Shown here: positions 34,379 to 46,566 of the stretch, one piece after another
How the letters are laid out: each line of letters opens with the position of its first letter
Position numbering within the stretch: position 1 is the first letter of the stretch
NCBI GenBank assembly: GCA_032622095.1
Contig: CP136069.1
Span: 71,259,319 to 71,323,318 of the forward strand
Source: Siphonodentalium dalli
Taxonomy: Eukaryota > Mollusca > Scaphopoda > Gadilida > Siphonodentaliidae
Direction: 5' to 3'
DNA length: 64,000 nucleotides
The notes under the pieces: generated by a model
Told to the model about the DNA's origin: nothing
What the model saw: the letters and a program-made list of their open reading frames with translations, nothing else
The model's database searches: none
Translations under genes and position numbers: made by a program

Positions 34379-37300
34379 TAGGGATATGCGAATCGGGGAT
34401 TTTGCATCGAATCGAATCAGCTAGCGATTGTCATTGTTTGCCAGTGTTTATTTCGATGTCTCGTGACAAAAAAACTGCAAAATGTACTAGATACTATATC
34501 AACTAGAATGCACTCAGAGAGATGCCAACGTGCGCAAAATTGTAATAAACAATCATTTAAAAAATAATTTCACTGTATTTTACTTAATTTATGTTATTTA
34601 ATTTAATGTTAGTAAAAAAAGACAATAACCATTTCTCATTTCATCACAGATAAAAGGCAAATTACTATATTAATCATTTAAGTGATTAAAACCAATTCCA
34701 TGTTGCCGAAAGGATGAGACTTTAATATCGATTACATTTTTTTCAGCGGAATATTTTCATTTTCATTTTCCGATAGTCAAATTTGACCAAAGGAGCAATT
34801 ATAAGAAATAATTAATACAATTTGTGTAAATATTGATAGCAGCCAATATGCAACAATAAATATCAACAATTAATCAATAATTAATCAATAACGATCATTT
34901 TATGTAATAATAAACTCTTCAAACGGTGTTTGTGTCAACAAATGCGTTTTGTTTTGTGTTACGTCATTCGTCGTATTTGACCCGGAAATCGGCTGAAGGT
35001 TAGGCTATTTAATTACTTAAATGAGGTCTTCGCACGAACCAAAAATGATAAAACTTCCCAATTATAAGTAAAAATACCCAAATGAAGGAGTTTATGTAGG
35101 TCCCGAAGGAGTCTATAGACTCTTTGATGTAGAGTTCTGATGGAGATAATGTAGGTCGATCTATTTTTGTCATAACTCTGACGTATTTTGACCTGGGACA
35201 AAAAATCGAAATCGAGGCTCACTACGAGCATGCCAGTTTTAAATATAGAAACAGGGAATCCCGACAAATGGCGATATCGGCGACAAACAAATAATCTAAA
35301 ACAACACATAAAATAAACATAGCAAAAACGCGGCACAGTAAAAATGTCAGAACGCCACGAGGTTTTACGTCGTTTTTTGTGACGTCATGGAGTGAAACGG
35401 AGTAGGGTGACACCAACCTACGAATCTGTCTGATCGCCATACTGTTGCGCGAGCGCACGTAACTAGAATGCACTCAGAGAGATGCAAACGTGCGCAAAAA
35501 TGTAATTCAAAATAATTAAGAAAATAATTTCACTGTATTTTACTTAATTTATTTAAATTATTTAATTTAATTTAATTTAATTTAATGTTAGCAAAATAAG
35601 ACAATTACAATCTTCAATAATTTTATTTAGGGGATAACAGTGTGGTGTTTTGTGATTTCGGAAAGGTACATGGCGAATATACTGTGGCAAATTTAGTTAA
35701 TGGGCGACGGCGTTAAATGTTATTTAGACAAACAAATGGCTCGTAATTATCAACGAAATGTGCGGCCATAGAAAACACTCAGCCAATTCACGACTTTTTA
35801 TTTTAAATTTAATGCGCTAGATAAAATATAGTCCCCCAATTACCATCGCTCTTATCGTTAAAAATACTGATAAATATGAAAAATTGCCACCTCAAATAGA
35901 AATAAATATGCACAACAATTAGTTTCTGCATGTCCCTGGTGTCTTTTTCAGATGTTTACCACTTACAAATTGCGGTTTTGATTTTACCGCGATCTTGAAG
36001 TTGAATTGAAACAATGGGAAATTGTTTACTCAATGCGATGTATTTCACGCCGTGTCTGTCGCGGTTTCATGTCAAGAAATGTGGTCAAATGATATCGAGA
36101 CACTGACATTGGTGGGGTATAACGTTGTTGTGTTTTGTATTTTCTGAAAGTACATGTATACAGGGCGAATGTACTGACTGTCAATTTTCGACAAAAGCCA
36201 CATCGCTGGTTTGTTTATATAGCAACGAGCTAGTAACGGAAGTCAGTGCCAAGGGCGTCAACTCTATAATCTACTCCGTAACGTCGCCGGCATGTACTGC
36301 GTAAGGGTGACGTCATGGAGTGAAATCGGTAGGGTGACACCAACCTACGAATCTGACTGATCGTCATACTGTTGCGCGAGCGCACGTAACAACGTTAATC
36401 TCCTTTAACATCCTCTGGAACTTGTGGGTTTTTTTTAAGGAAAATCAGGACATAGGTAAGTCATTCTCAGTCTCACGGAGGGTTTGGGATACGTTTTATT
36501 GAATTTCTATCTAGCTGTGTTATGGCGAATATGACACAAGAAGTGACTATAAGACACTTAAAGCCAGTCCAAGCAACGTATCACAATGGCTCGGAAGTCA
36601 CTTGACTACATTATTTATTAAAGATAATCTAGATTTGATAAACTTGGACATGGGTACACCTGTCAGCTATATAATTGTTGTAGTCCATACCAATGGTAGT
36701 TATGTGTTAAACTTTTCACCCCACGATAGATCAAACACATACATCACATATTCACAGTAGTTGTCTTCGCGATGGTGGTCCCAGAAAACAGACATAAATT
36801 ACAAGTGTTCAATGTTATCAACAAGATTCAACGGATCGAAACTTGATGCATCCGCTCGATGTCCCAGGGAACAGAAACTTAAAGGTAGGAAATTTTAAGG
36901 AATTCTACCGACATTGTCGCAGATAACTGGTCGCACATAATGATGCCCATTTAAGAACGCAATCAACTGATTGTTCTAAGGTTTCTGTTCATTCCAATCT
37001 ATGTTTTGTCGCACATAACGGTGGCTGAATTATATTCATATAATCTGAATTGGATATCTGAACATAAGGTAATCAATTGAGTTCCGCATCTAGGGATCAC
37101 GCACCATCTAGAAAATGTATATACTGTCGATACAGATAACAAATGTATGCGGCATTGATCACCGTCACGGGTTGCGACCGAAGCACTTATTTTGCATAAT
37201 GCACGTCTATTTTGAACGGCATGCATTTAAAATTACCTACATTGGCAACCTTGTGCTTCAATTTTTGTGACTTCAAGTAATTTGACATGTGTCATCTAGA

Positions 37301-37433
37301 CGCAAAAAACGAGACTACACCAAAGTAACACCGATTCGAAAATATCCGAATCAGCGGACCGATTCTGTGTCTATCTCGAATCGGGTGCCCGATATCGATA
37401 TCGAATCGAATCTCGAATATTCGCAGGACCCTA
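34379..37433. mobile_element. hAT-like non-autonomous element with internal duplication
   Basis: It begins TAGGGATATGCGAATCG at 34379 and ends in the inverted relative (CGATTCGA...CGCAGGACCCTA) at 37433. The flanking octamers are CCCACAAC (34371-34378) and CACACAAC (37434-37441), 7 of 8 matching. TAGGG-type ends with 8-bp flanks suit hAT. The interior carries two direct repeats: 34500-34625 with 35460-35610 (AACTAGAATGCACTCAGAGA), and 35381-35462 with 36309-36391 (GTGACGTCATGGAGTGAAA). This suggests a ~0.95 kb internal tandem duplication that later diverged. No transposase frame. Confidence 0.7.
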
Positions 37434-37441
37434 CACACAAC

Positions 37442-37901
37442 CCAGGTGATAAATTGTTTATATTATAATTATGCTACGATTCAAGTTGGCGTTTGGAGTG
37501 GTATTTGAAGAATGGAGCATTTATTTCAGTCAAACATTAAAACCCCGGGTAGAGAATGATGACAACGGTATATAAAATTATAGTGCAGATAAATGCTGAA
37601 TTCTACTTTTATATGTTTAACGTTGAATTGTGAAAGAATGTCATGGTTAACGCCACCAAACAATAAAAGAAGCAAAAACTCTTGCGTTGACGCCGATAAA
37701 AGAAAATAAAGACATTTCTTCCATTGATCGAACAGAAATTTCGAAGTGCGGATTTGATTTGAAATTGGGCAGCGAGAACGGATATATAAAAATCTTCCGA
37801 TAACCGACATTGGGACCGAAATGTGTAGTGTGGATATACATGTTATCATATTACTGAACTACAATAATGTTGTGGGTTCGTTGTATTTGGAGAAAATTTA
37901 C
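37442..37901. other. Probable first intron of the PAN-type gene; nothing else seen
   Basis: If the exon at 37902-38285 is real, this stretch is the start of its first intron. No further exon of the same type is visible here. Confidence 0.35.
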
Positions 37902-38285
37902 CTTTCTGATATCAGCATACTTCACGAAGCCTGCAGCATTTGACTGCGAGAACGGAACATCAGCGATGACGTCATTGTCTTCAGGTTTGATGAGCATGCA
38001 CATTTTCTCGTCTCCATCGAAAAATACGCTGCTGCAGTTAATCTCAGCCAAACAGTTGGAAACACAACCAATCATTCCACTGGTAGGAAAGGGTGCAGAA
38101 CTTAACTTGTTGATGTCAATGTCTGATATGTTAGCAAACGTAACTCTGCTGTACACGTCCTGAATCTCATTGGTAACTTCAGAGCATGATGTATCAAGAT
38201 TCCCAGCTGGCACAAACACCAGAAGCCACACGAACGGCAGACAGAGATGCATCATGCCTTTAGTGAGTGAATCACGAGATATCAA
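37902..38285 (-). CDS. First coding exon of a secreted PAN/apple-like protein (partial)
   Basis: The exon encodes 128 codons from ATG at 38285. A hydrophobic stretch at residues 11-28 (MMHLCLPFVWLLVFVPAG) looks like a signal peptide. The in-frame ATGs at 38255 and 38252 would give a tighter signal peptide and may be the true start. Residues 74-96 contain C-x3-C-x5-C-x11-C with a CSSVFFDGDEKMCML segment, the usual core of PAN/apple domains (protein or carbohydrate binding, extracellular). The exon ends in phase 0 at AAG followed by GTAAAT, a good splice donor; beyond it the frame loses sense. A TATA-like TTATAAG lies about 30 nt upstream of the ATG. Later exons are not identified and may lie left of the hAT-like element or outside the window. 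The domain call is by pattern only. Confidence 0.6.
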
Positions 38286-40175
38286 ATGACGAGGTCGTGC
38301 GCACGATTATTTCTTATAACAGGTTATGACAATGGATGCCAAATTTAAACACCAATCAAATAACCGGCGAATGTTGGGCATGCTCGAATAGTATTGGGTG
38401 CCAGAAGTCAGTTGCATAAATCTATGAAGGAATATAACTCCTCAAATACGAGCACATGACATCAAGGCGGAGCATGACCATGCGTAGGTGTATTCATTTA
38501 TAGATGACGCACACGTAGATTCTAAGACGTGCGCATTTACGAATGTGATAAATATTCTCCATTACCTAGAGCCGAGTTTGTTATTTAATTTCTAATCCAT
38601 ATATGGATTCGGAGTTGTTTTGATGGGTTTGGAATACGGGGGTTATTGTTTCAACTTTAGAATTCTCGCCTTTGGAAGGAAACAATGCAATGCAAACGGG
38701 TTGGTTAGCATTGCAGAGCATAATACATGAGATATTCCACCAGAGAGTTCGTTGTTATCAGAAATCCAGTATGACGTCCATGGGAAAGGAATACATTGTT
38801 ACTTATAAAACGGGGAATAATATATCAGAATCTAAAGAGCCATATTTTCACTCCGACAAATTAAGGAGATTATTAACCATGAGTGAATTATGTCCAATAA
38901 AGACAGCTGAACGAAGATTGCAGTCTTTGATTTGAAGATGTGTTATCAATTTTAGCTTGGTCATTGCACAGCTTTAACGGTTCAGTTGCCTTCTCTTTAG
39001 AGTCTAATCTAGCCATACAGTTTATAAGTAACAAAGTTACCATTTTCTCGACATTGTTACCTATTAATAGCGATGCATAAACATAATCCCATGAAACATA
39101 TCAAAAGTGCGCATCTATTAATCAGAGAAACCCATCGCCTTGAACACATTTATCACAACTTGATTCTGAAAGTACTAGATAAATAACACAGAATGTGATT
39201 CCCGGAATACCACTGATACTCCGAAGACCAAACCCTCCGAATCAATCCCTGATTCTCCGAAGATATTTCAGATATGTTAGCACCAGTGTCCAAACAAAGA
39301 CGGGTCCCAAGCGTTCAGGAAAGTATTACTCGATTACTCAGCTGGATTACTGGATTTTTATTTGATTTGGGTGTAATTTTGCTACACAAGCATAGTCCTT
39401 TCGTGGACTAATTCAAACTGGTAAACTTCGCGATGCGAGAGACAAACCTACTGATGCCATCAATAATTCACTCAAGAGTTGGGCAAAAAAAGGTCAACAA
39501 CTGATTGTCGTAGGTGTGTGTAAGCCTAATTCTTAATTGTTTTTTATTATTTTTTATTTTAATACACAGACATGCAGGGAATAAACAAAGATACATATTA
39601 TTGAAGAGCAAATGACATTCTTCTTCCAATTCGCTCACATCTCGCTCACGTCTTTCGCACACCATATTCACTCCCATCAAATCAAATAGGGATGCATAGA
39701 GTATACATTTTAATTTTTAACATTTTAACATTTTAACAATTGAAAATTTAAATGTATGAGTCTTGTCTGTGTACGGCATGTCGGTACGACAAATATATCC
39801 ATATGTACGACACTGTGGTATTGAGGAGGGGTACCGTATTTCCGGGTTATAGTAATTAGGTGAATTTTAGAGCTGGTGAAGATATTTTGTCCTAAAACAC
39901 TCAAATGTTGACTCGTGTGTTCATGTTATACCTGTATAGCATTTTCTAAAAGGAACAAGTTTTTTGAACATTCTTCGTGTTTAGATTGGGATCGTGTGGT
40001 ATACTTCTCACAATGATATATATAATTCAACTCATTGAGGAAAACATTTAACGATAGTTTAATTGGCTTGAATTTAGTCCTATAAATGTATTGTTTAACT
40101 GGACAGCCTGTTCTTCCGAAAACCCGCACATTATCTGCTTATAATAGAACTTGTTTTAGGTAGATAATTTGCTTC
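38286..40175. other. No supported gene
   Basis: An 87-codon plus-strand frame at 38672-38935 reads as ordinary protein-like sequence but has no recognised family or splice evidence. Nothing else stands out. Confidence 0.4.
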
Positions 40176-40255
40176 GAATCGCATCATTTTGAGTCGATAA
40201 TGTGTTGAAAATGAGATAGTTTTAGTCACACTATCGACTCACAATGATCCGATTC
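40176..40255. repeat. Short hairpin (29-bp arms)
   Basis: GAATCGCATCATTTTGAGTC at 40176 and its complement ending at 40255 form 29-bp arms with about four mismatches around a 22-nt loop. Possibly a mini-palindromic element. Confidence 0.6.
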
Positions 40256-42275
40256 TACGGACAATAACTCAAGTAAGCCAACTCACGACTTTTCATGTGT
40301 AAGCTCTTTAATATGTGTTTCACTGTGGTCCGTGCCATAAATCGAAATAACGGCGATGAATCCGTTATCTGCTTATTTCAGAGTCAAATATTCACATTAT
40401 ATACCTATTTCATATTATAGGCCGATTTTGTGCGTATTTGAGCGAGGATAGGTTGACATATAAGCTATAGCAAGTTCGCTGTGAAGTTCGGATTCGTTGG
40501 TGATAAGCCGAGAGTCAATGACATTTTGGGCGGCAGAGATTAATGCTGTAAGTTTTATCTCAATCGCTGAGTTTTTTTGTGAATTCTTGACGTGAACACA
40601 ATCCCAAAATATGTTACATCTATCACAATTGTCATCTTGTCATAAATTGGATATTTGGAAAAACTTGTTAGTAACTTTTGATATTATTATTGAATGTATT
40701 CTGAATTGTGGCCGCTGCAGCTTTGTGTCAGGCGTCATGAGAAAGGGAAGTTTATCCAGTTTATATTGTCAGGGAAAACTCCTGGCATGTTCAATGTGAT
40801 ACAGTAGAAGTTGGTCCTCCTCCAGAGTTTTTAAGCAGTTTAATGTCATTATTTGGTAAAAGGGGGCTGCAAGTTTGAGTTGTAGAATGGTCAAGTTTTG
40901 TTTTTGAATAATGCTATCTGCCATTGGATATTATTAAGAGTGATGAAGTTTTATCGTATGTTATAATTATTTAGTAGATCGTCTCGTGTATAAGAAAAAG
41001 AACATTATTGTCCAGCATATCATTTATAAAGATAATCCTGTTTTCTCTCGCCAGGAGGCGAAATTTATTACGTTTTCGTACTGCTGTACATTTGGATTAT
41101 TCCATAACGTATATGCTGATATTTGGCGATTATTTCTATCTCTCTAGGAATTTTAAGATTGGCACCAAAAAGGATTGGTAAATTTCTTTGCCTGTTTCTC
41201 ATTGTAAGAATATTCATATGTAAGTAACAAAAGTAACATAAGTAACTTATATGGTGATCGCGTAAAGGTACATCTGTCAGGGGACTCCACGTGGCATTTT
41301 TTGTTACGACAGCATAAAAATGTTTACGGAAGACTAATATCATGAAACTATTAGTGACTTCCCGATTGGTAATAATCTTATATTAAACATGTATATGATT
41401 CCCGTTGTTCGCAAAAATGTACTGAATTATACACAACTTTGCCTGGTATTTTTGCAGGAATTTCGCCATATGTACGGTGCCAAAATATGAACAGCAGCAT
41501 GCGTATAAAATGCATCATTCCCAAAGCTAATGACATGAGAAGTAAAATGTCTGCAGTTCATATTGTTAGAATGCCTGTTTAATTTAAGTCGTGAGATAAT
41601 TTCATGTGAATAACAGGCAAATTTCGGTAGCATCGCTACATGTGGAATTATAGAGCTTTAACTTCCCATGTAGTTAGCTGTTTTACAGGTGCTTTTTAAT
41701 AGCAGTTCTCTTCTTTTTTTCGTTTTCTGGCACATTAAAGCTTTCTGTATCAAAATTCCTGTAAAATAAATGCTAGGAAAATTAGTTTGTGTTTTTGAAA
41801 AATATTTTGTTCTAATTCATGATATATTCACTTCGGTCCATACGGGTGAATATGCATGATATAGTTGTTTGGTGTGCGACTATGTACATAAACTGACCGT
41901 GGCGCGTGAGCGCGGGTACTCTTTATATCGAGATGGAATTAATTAAGGTCTACCCGTATGTAGTACCGATGTTTAAACTATATGACTTGGAATAATGTGT
42001 ATTTCACGTGATACACCTAAAATGGTCGATACTATATAAAATGTTTTCAAATTAGATGAGTTGTGATTATGTATAAAAGATGAGTATTTGGCGCATTGCG
42101 ATGACATATCATTTTAATTGGTTTATAGCCAGTGTACAAGTAATTATTATCTGGTATAGAAAATGTACATATACATGTATGTACGGTAGTTTGATGGTGT
42201 CCGATCGGAAGGGCATTCGTAAACATAAATATGTATGTCTGCTTCACCTGTTGGTTTATTCATTCAATCAGTCCA
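40256..42275. other. No supported gene
   Basis: AT-rich, with many stops in all frames. I see no feature I can support. Confidence 0.4.
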
Positions 42276-42965
42276 TTATTCCATGTGTACCCAATAGATG
42301 ATAGAAAACACAACATTTGTTGAAATAATGGTGAACACAAGCATCCAGTAAAACATGGTGTCCAGTCGTCTGCTCAAACTTTTCCATTTCTGGGACGAGT
42401 CATCTCCCCTGTTCACCAGTCTCACGAGATATCTCGGGAATTCGTCATCTCGGCGGTATATATTCAAATTAAATGTTGTTAAAAGAACAATCAGGGAACT
42501 CAATCCGCTGACGATTGTCAGATATATTGACAGGAATGACACGTGCTCTCCGTTTTGATGTGTTGAACTTATGACAGTGCTGAAGTACACCGCAAATGAG
42601 AGCAGTACTGTTATAGCGCATGACAGCCTCTCGCCAGAAGCGATGGGGACTTTGAACACAATAACGTTCAAACACATCAAGACAACTATCGGTATCAGAT
42701 TGTTCATGATGACTGGCAAGGGCCTTCGTCTTAGAGAAAATGTAAACCGCTCCTCACTATAAATTGCCCCATTCAATGCCCTCAGCTATATATATAATAT
42801 TAAATATGTTCCATTTGACATCTCCGGCAATATCAGCCGTTACCTCGGACTCCGACCCAAGCCTGAGAATCAAGTGTCTGTGTGTGTAGGTCGAGCATGA
42901 AACACGAAGAACGCATTTCTGCACGTCTAGCGGATAATTCGTTCTATCGACGTGGCAATCTGTAC
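42276..42965 (-). pseudogene. Receptor piece 4: Cys-loop, M1-M4
   Basis: It reads CHVDRTNYPLDVQKC, a canonical Cys-loop with 13 residues between cysteines, then LRVSCSTYTHRHLIL and SESEVTAD. An inserted TATATA tract and a short deletion shift the frame near 42775-42800. From there a clean open frame of ~165 codons covers M1 (NNLIPIVVLMCLNVIVFKV), M2 (SGERLSCAITVLLSFAVYFS), M3, a short loop and M4 (VVFSIIYWVHME, stop at 42276). The loop-B tryptophan of the intact copy is replaced by serine. Confidence 0.9.
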
Positions 42966-43944
42966 AAGAAAACCATAGTCAGAAATGGTAACGCCACCAA
43001 GATTATGGTATTACATATAAATAGAAATTATAAAAAATACATAAAATATTTTGATAACAATTGCGTTTAAACAAGTAATCCTTCAAATTATTACTAACAA
43101 AGTAAACGACTGTGGGGTCACTCAACAGATTATAAAGACTTGGACATAGTATACTGTAAATACTAAAATTTAAATGAAATAATTAAAAGATAAAATTTAG
43201 CAAGTAGTAAAAGTTAATTTTCTCATTTTTGTTTTGGTTAAATAAAGCAATAATTTAAATGTAACATTTGGTTTAAAAAAAAATGATTGACCGTGGCTCT
43301 TCCAATAATTGCGCGACTGACCTGGTCAATTGTTCTTAAGAAGTTGTTTTGAGAATTACTATGGGGGGAAATAGTTGTGGCTGTGGCTTCGCAAGTAATT
43401 ACCTTGGTGACGTGATGTTAACAAATCTGAACTCCAGTTAACCAAGGACGCTTCATACCAAATATAAGGTGAATTATTAATTCTTTAGAAGTTGTTTTAA
43501 GATTTACTATGGAGGGAAAGAATTGTGGTGCTGGCTTCGCAACTATTTGACCTCATTGTAACAAATATAAATATTAGTCACTCAGGCAATAGATGTATCT
43601 ATTCTGTATATTAACTTATTGGGTCTTACGTGTCTTGAGATGTCTAAATAGTTTTCGATGGACATATCGCGCAAGGGACCCACGCCAATCTTCTCTGTTG
43701 GGATTCCAATTGTTGGCTCATTAAATAGGCACATATGCTTAAGATACAGTCGCACGCTCCCGTAAGTCGGGGTTTGATTCCAGTTAATGAAAATATCATT
43801 GAAATAATCGGTTTCCCCCAATAAACATCCATATATTGAATATACATGTTTTGGAGCAGAATTAGGCAGTCCATATTGGACGCCATCATGGAATTTATTT
43901 TGTTTTGTTTTAATTTTCACACATAATTATTAGTTATATGGATG

Positions 43945-44482
43945 GAGTTCTCATTAAACCTCACATCCTTGTATTGGTTGCAGTAATACCCAAAGTAATT
44001 GACCACTTAACCACATCAAAATTATTGGTAATTTTTCAGGATTTGAAATCCTGAAAATTTACCAATAATTTTGCTGTGGTCAAGTGGTCAATTACTTTGG
44101 ACATTACTGTATGAGGATTGAGTTATCATTAAACCTCAAATCCTTATATTGGTTACAGTAATGCCCAAAGTAATTGACCACTTAACCACAGCAGAATTAT
44201 GTATTTTTTCAGCATATACAATCCTCAAATTACCCATTATTCTGCTGTGGTTAAGTGGTCAATTGCTTTGAACATTACTGTATGATGATTGAGTTATCAT
44301 TAAACCTCAAATTCTTATATTGGTTACAGTAATGCCCAAAGTAATTGACCCTTTAACCACAGCATAATTATGGGTAATTTTTCAGGATTTAGAATCATGA
44401 AAAAATACACACAATTTTGCTGTGGTTAAGTGATGAATTACTTTGGACATTACTGCATGTAGATGGAGTTAAACCTCACATC
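43945..44482. repeat. Three tandem ~173-bp units, each a palindromic MITE copy
   Basis: Units begin GAGTTMTCATTAAACCTCA at 43945, 44120 and 44291, with a partial fourth at 44466. Each contains a hairpin with arms CAAAGTAATTGACCACTTAA then CCACAGCA, closing on a centre such as GGATTTGAAATCC. The hairpin is the family seen singly at 2563-2714. The 71-173 bp spacing and shared flanks show amplification as a tandem unit, not three independent insertions. Confidence 0.87.
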
Positions 44483-44739
44483 AGTGTGTTGGGGATTTGG
44501 ACCTTGACTTGGGACCTTTGGTTTTTAACGCAACAAATGCGCGTACACCTTATACACAAATTTTTATGTAACCAGAGTTTTTCTTGGATAAGATGAGTTT
44601 GAAGCCTGCTTACATTTCAAAATGTTGTCAGTTTTGTATTGTCTGCAGCGGATCTCGACGCGTTGAAGCAAAAGTTACAAAAGATAAAATGTGGATGTGA
44701 CGAGACTATAATACAAATGAAAAAAAATAAAATGAGGGA

Positions 44740-45440
44740 GGGGTGGGCGATACAGGGAACTAAGGGTTGAACCGATATAAATTTGTAGAGCAATAACGAC
44801 CAATGTTGACATATTATGCATATCAACTCTACTGTTGCAACAAGGCTATAAAATAGGGGGGTGTCAGAATCTTAGTCATCTCTATATAGTGCCAGAATAG
44901 TAATTTATGGAGTTCTATAAGATGTTGGGTTGGTTATATGGACTCGGAGAAAAAAGGGGTTTGTACCGATGAAGTTGATGAACTGACATAAATTAGTGGA
45001 TCGATATTGCCATGTAATGCATCGTGATCGACTGTACTAAAGCAGCAATTATATAAAATTTGGGGGGGGGGGGTCTGAAATTATCTCTATAGTTGGCACC
45101 AGGATTATATAGAAAGGAATAGCAATTGATATACATATACGGCATACTATAGTAATACCATAGACATATAAGTACAAGTATCACGAGATAAAATAATACG
45201 TAACATGACTATACCGATGAAAGAAATAAATAAATTGGACCGGGATTAGAGGTTGGGTTGGTTATATGTGGATAATTGGATATAGAATTCATACCGATGA
45301 AACGATACAAATTAGTGGAGCGATAAAGACACTTAGTCAGGCTACGCGGGGGAAATAGGGGTTGATACGATAGACCAAAATAAATTTGTTGAGTGATAAT
45401 GACCAATGTTGACGTATAAAGTAACGCGACTGTAATGTCA
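44740..45440 (+). repeat. Degenerate tandem repeat with G-run
   Basis: TTGGGTTGGTTATATGGACT near 44930 recurs near 45250, and AATGACCAATGTTGACGTAT near 45400 echoes AACGACCAATGTTGACATAT near 44795. GGGGGTGTCAGAATC and a 13-G run followed by TCTGAAAT (45061-45080) are also related. Unit ~350-500 bp, poorly preserved. Confidence 0.55.
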
Positions 45441-45985
45441 CACAATTATCAGGTTGAACCGGTCAAATATGACAGGGTACAGCACGTAATTATTTCCTAG
45501 ATCGAAGAAATGATTTTTTTTTTTCGATGATTAAATTTAACATCGGATTTGCCATTAAAATCGATTTATGTCTATAAAACTGTCATTTTTCAAAATTTTG
45601 AGCTGAAACTTGGTGTGTATGTGTATAATACTACTATATTCTTAAAATGACAGAGTTCAGCGCGTAATTATGTTTTAGATGGAAGAAATTGAATTTGTTT
45701 TCGATAACAAATTTACAGCGTGTACGGCCTACGGGTCATTGAGTATGCTCAATTTTTGTAAACAAACTTTTGTCAATAGCCGTTTTGGTCAAACTAAACC
45801 TTCTTCGACCGGGACAGCAGATCCGAATAGTAGCTAAGATGTATTTAGATAGAATTATCAAAAGAATATGACCGATCAGGGTACATTTTAACAGAATAGA
45901 GTGGAGAAATCTTGGTGATAATTCCAGAAAATAAAGATGTAGGAGAATCACAATTAAACTTCCCACAATGCACTTCACTAAACCA

Positions 45986-46435
45986 GGGGTTCGCAATGGG
46001 TTACACATTATTTTCAGTCTATCAGATTATTTATATTTTCAACAACAAGTGACTTTAAGTTTACAATTTCAGCCTGTCCTGACTCTATCGATACGATTTA
46101 ACACATTTTCAAAAACGTATTATACACCGGTGGCGTTAACTTTACAATTTAAGCATCTACGTGATTATATCGGTACGATTGAGTAAGGTACAAACAAGAA
46201 TACATCAGGGGCTCCCAATGGGTTATATATTATTTTCAGTCTATCAAATTATTTATATTTTCAACAACATATTATTACACCGGTAACTTTAAGTTTACAA
46301 TTTCAGCCTGTCCTGACTCTATCGATACGATTTATCATATTTTCATAAACATATTATACACCGGTGGCGTTAACGTTACAATTTCGGCATCTACGTGATT
46401 CTATCGGTACGATTGAGTAAGGTACACAAAATCTC
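45986..46435 (+). repeat. Tandem duplication of ~220 bp
   Basis: GGTTACACATTATTTTCAGT... through CGGTACGATTGAGTAAGGTA is repeated almost unchanged (second copy from about 46208). The terminal CGGTACGATTGAG motif is also present near 49860 in the other element X copy. Confidence 0.85.
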
Positions 46436-46508
46436 CAAGAATACATTCGCCCTGTACACCACACAATATCAAACTCACAGAAGCTAGAAACACCACAGGT
46501 GGCGTAAT

Positions 46509-46566
46509 AATAGGTTCGCCCTGGATACCATCTTACTAATCCGTCGTGGTAAAGCTCCACATTCAC
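46509..46566 (-). pseudogene. Receptor piece 3 (58 bp)
   Basis: It encodes VNVELYHDGLVRWYPGRTY, one residue block of the receptor ligand-binding domain, with insertion junctions on both sides. Left of it the sequence switches to element X; right of it, to the composite insertion. Confidence 0.88.

Larger units (their letters stand above)
42966..46508 (-). mobile_element. Insertion in receptor pseudogene, element X copy 2 (3.5 kb, with nested repeats)
   Basis: On the minus strand the insertion starts ATTACGCCACCTGTGGTGTT and ends CATTTCTGACTATGGTTTTC-TTG. The same two ends bound the insertion at 48493-49966, so both are copies of one family in the same orientation. About 70 bp are nearly identical at the inner end (GATCTTGGTGGCGTTACC region), and TGTACCTTACTCAATCGTAC lies ~100 bp inside the other end. 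It has been enlarged by other repeats (43945-44482, 44740-45440, 45986-46435). No transposase or clean target duplication was seen; superfamily unknown. Confidence 0.7.

Noticed and set aside
35013-35336. 107-codon minus-strand frame in the hAT-like element
   Set aside because: No hAT transposase motif (no DDE-type block or hAT dimerisation region) and it lies in AT-rich non-coding sequence.
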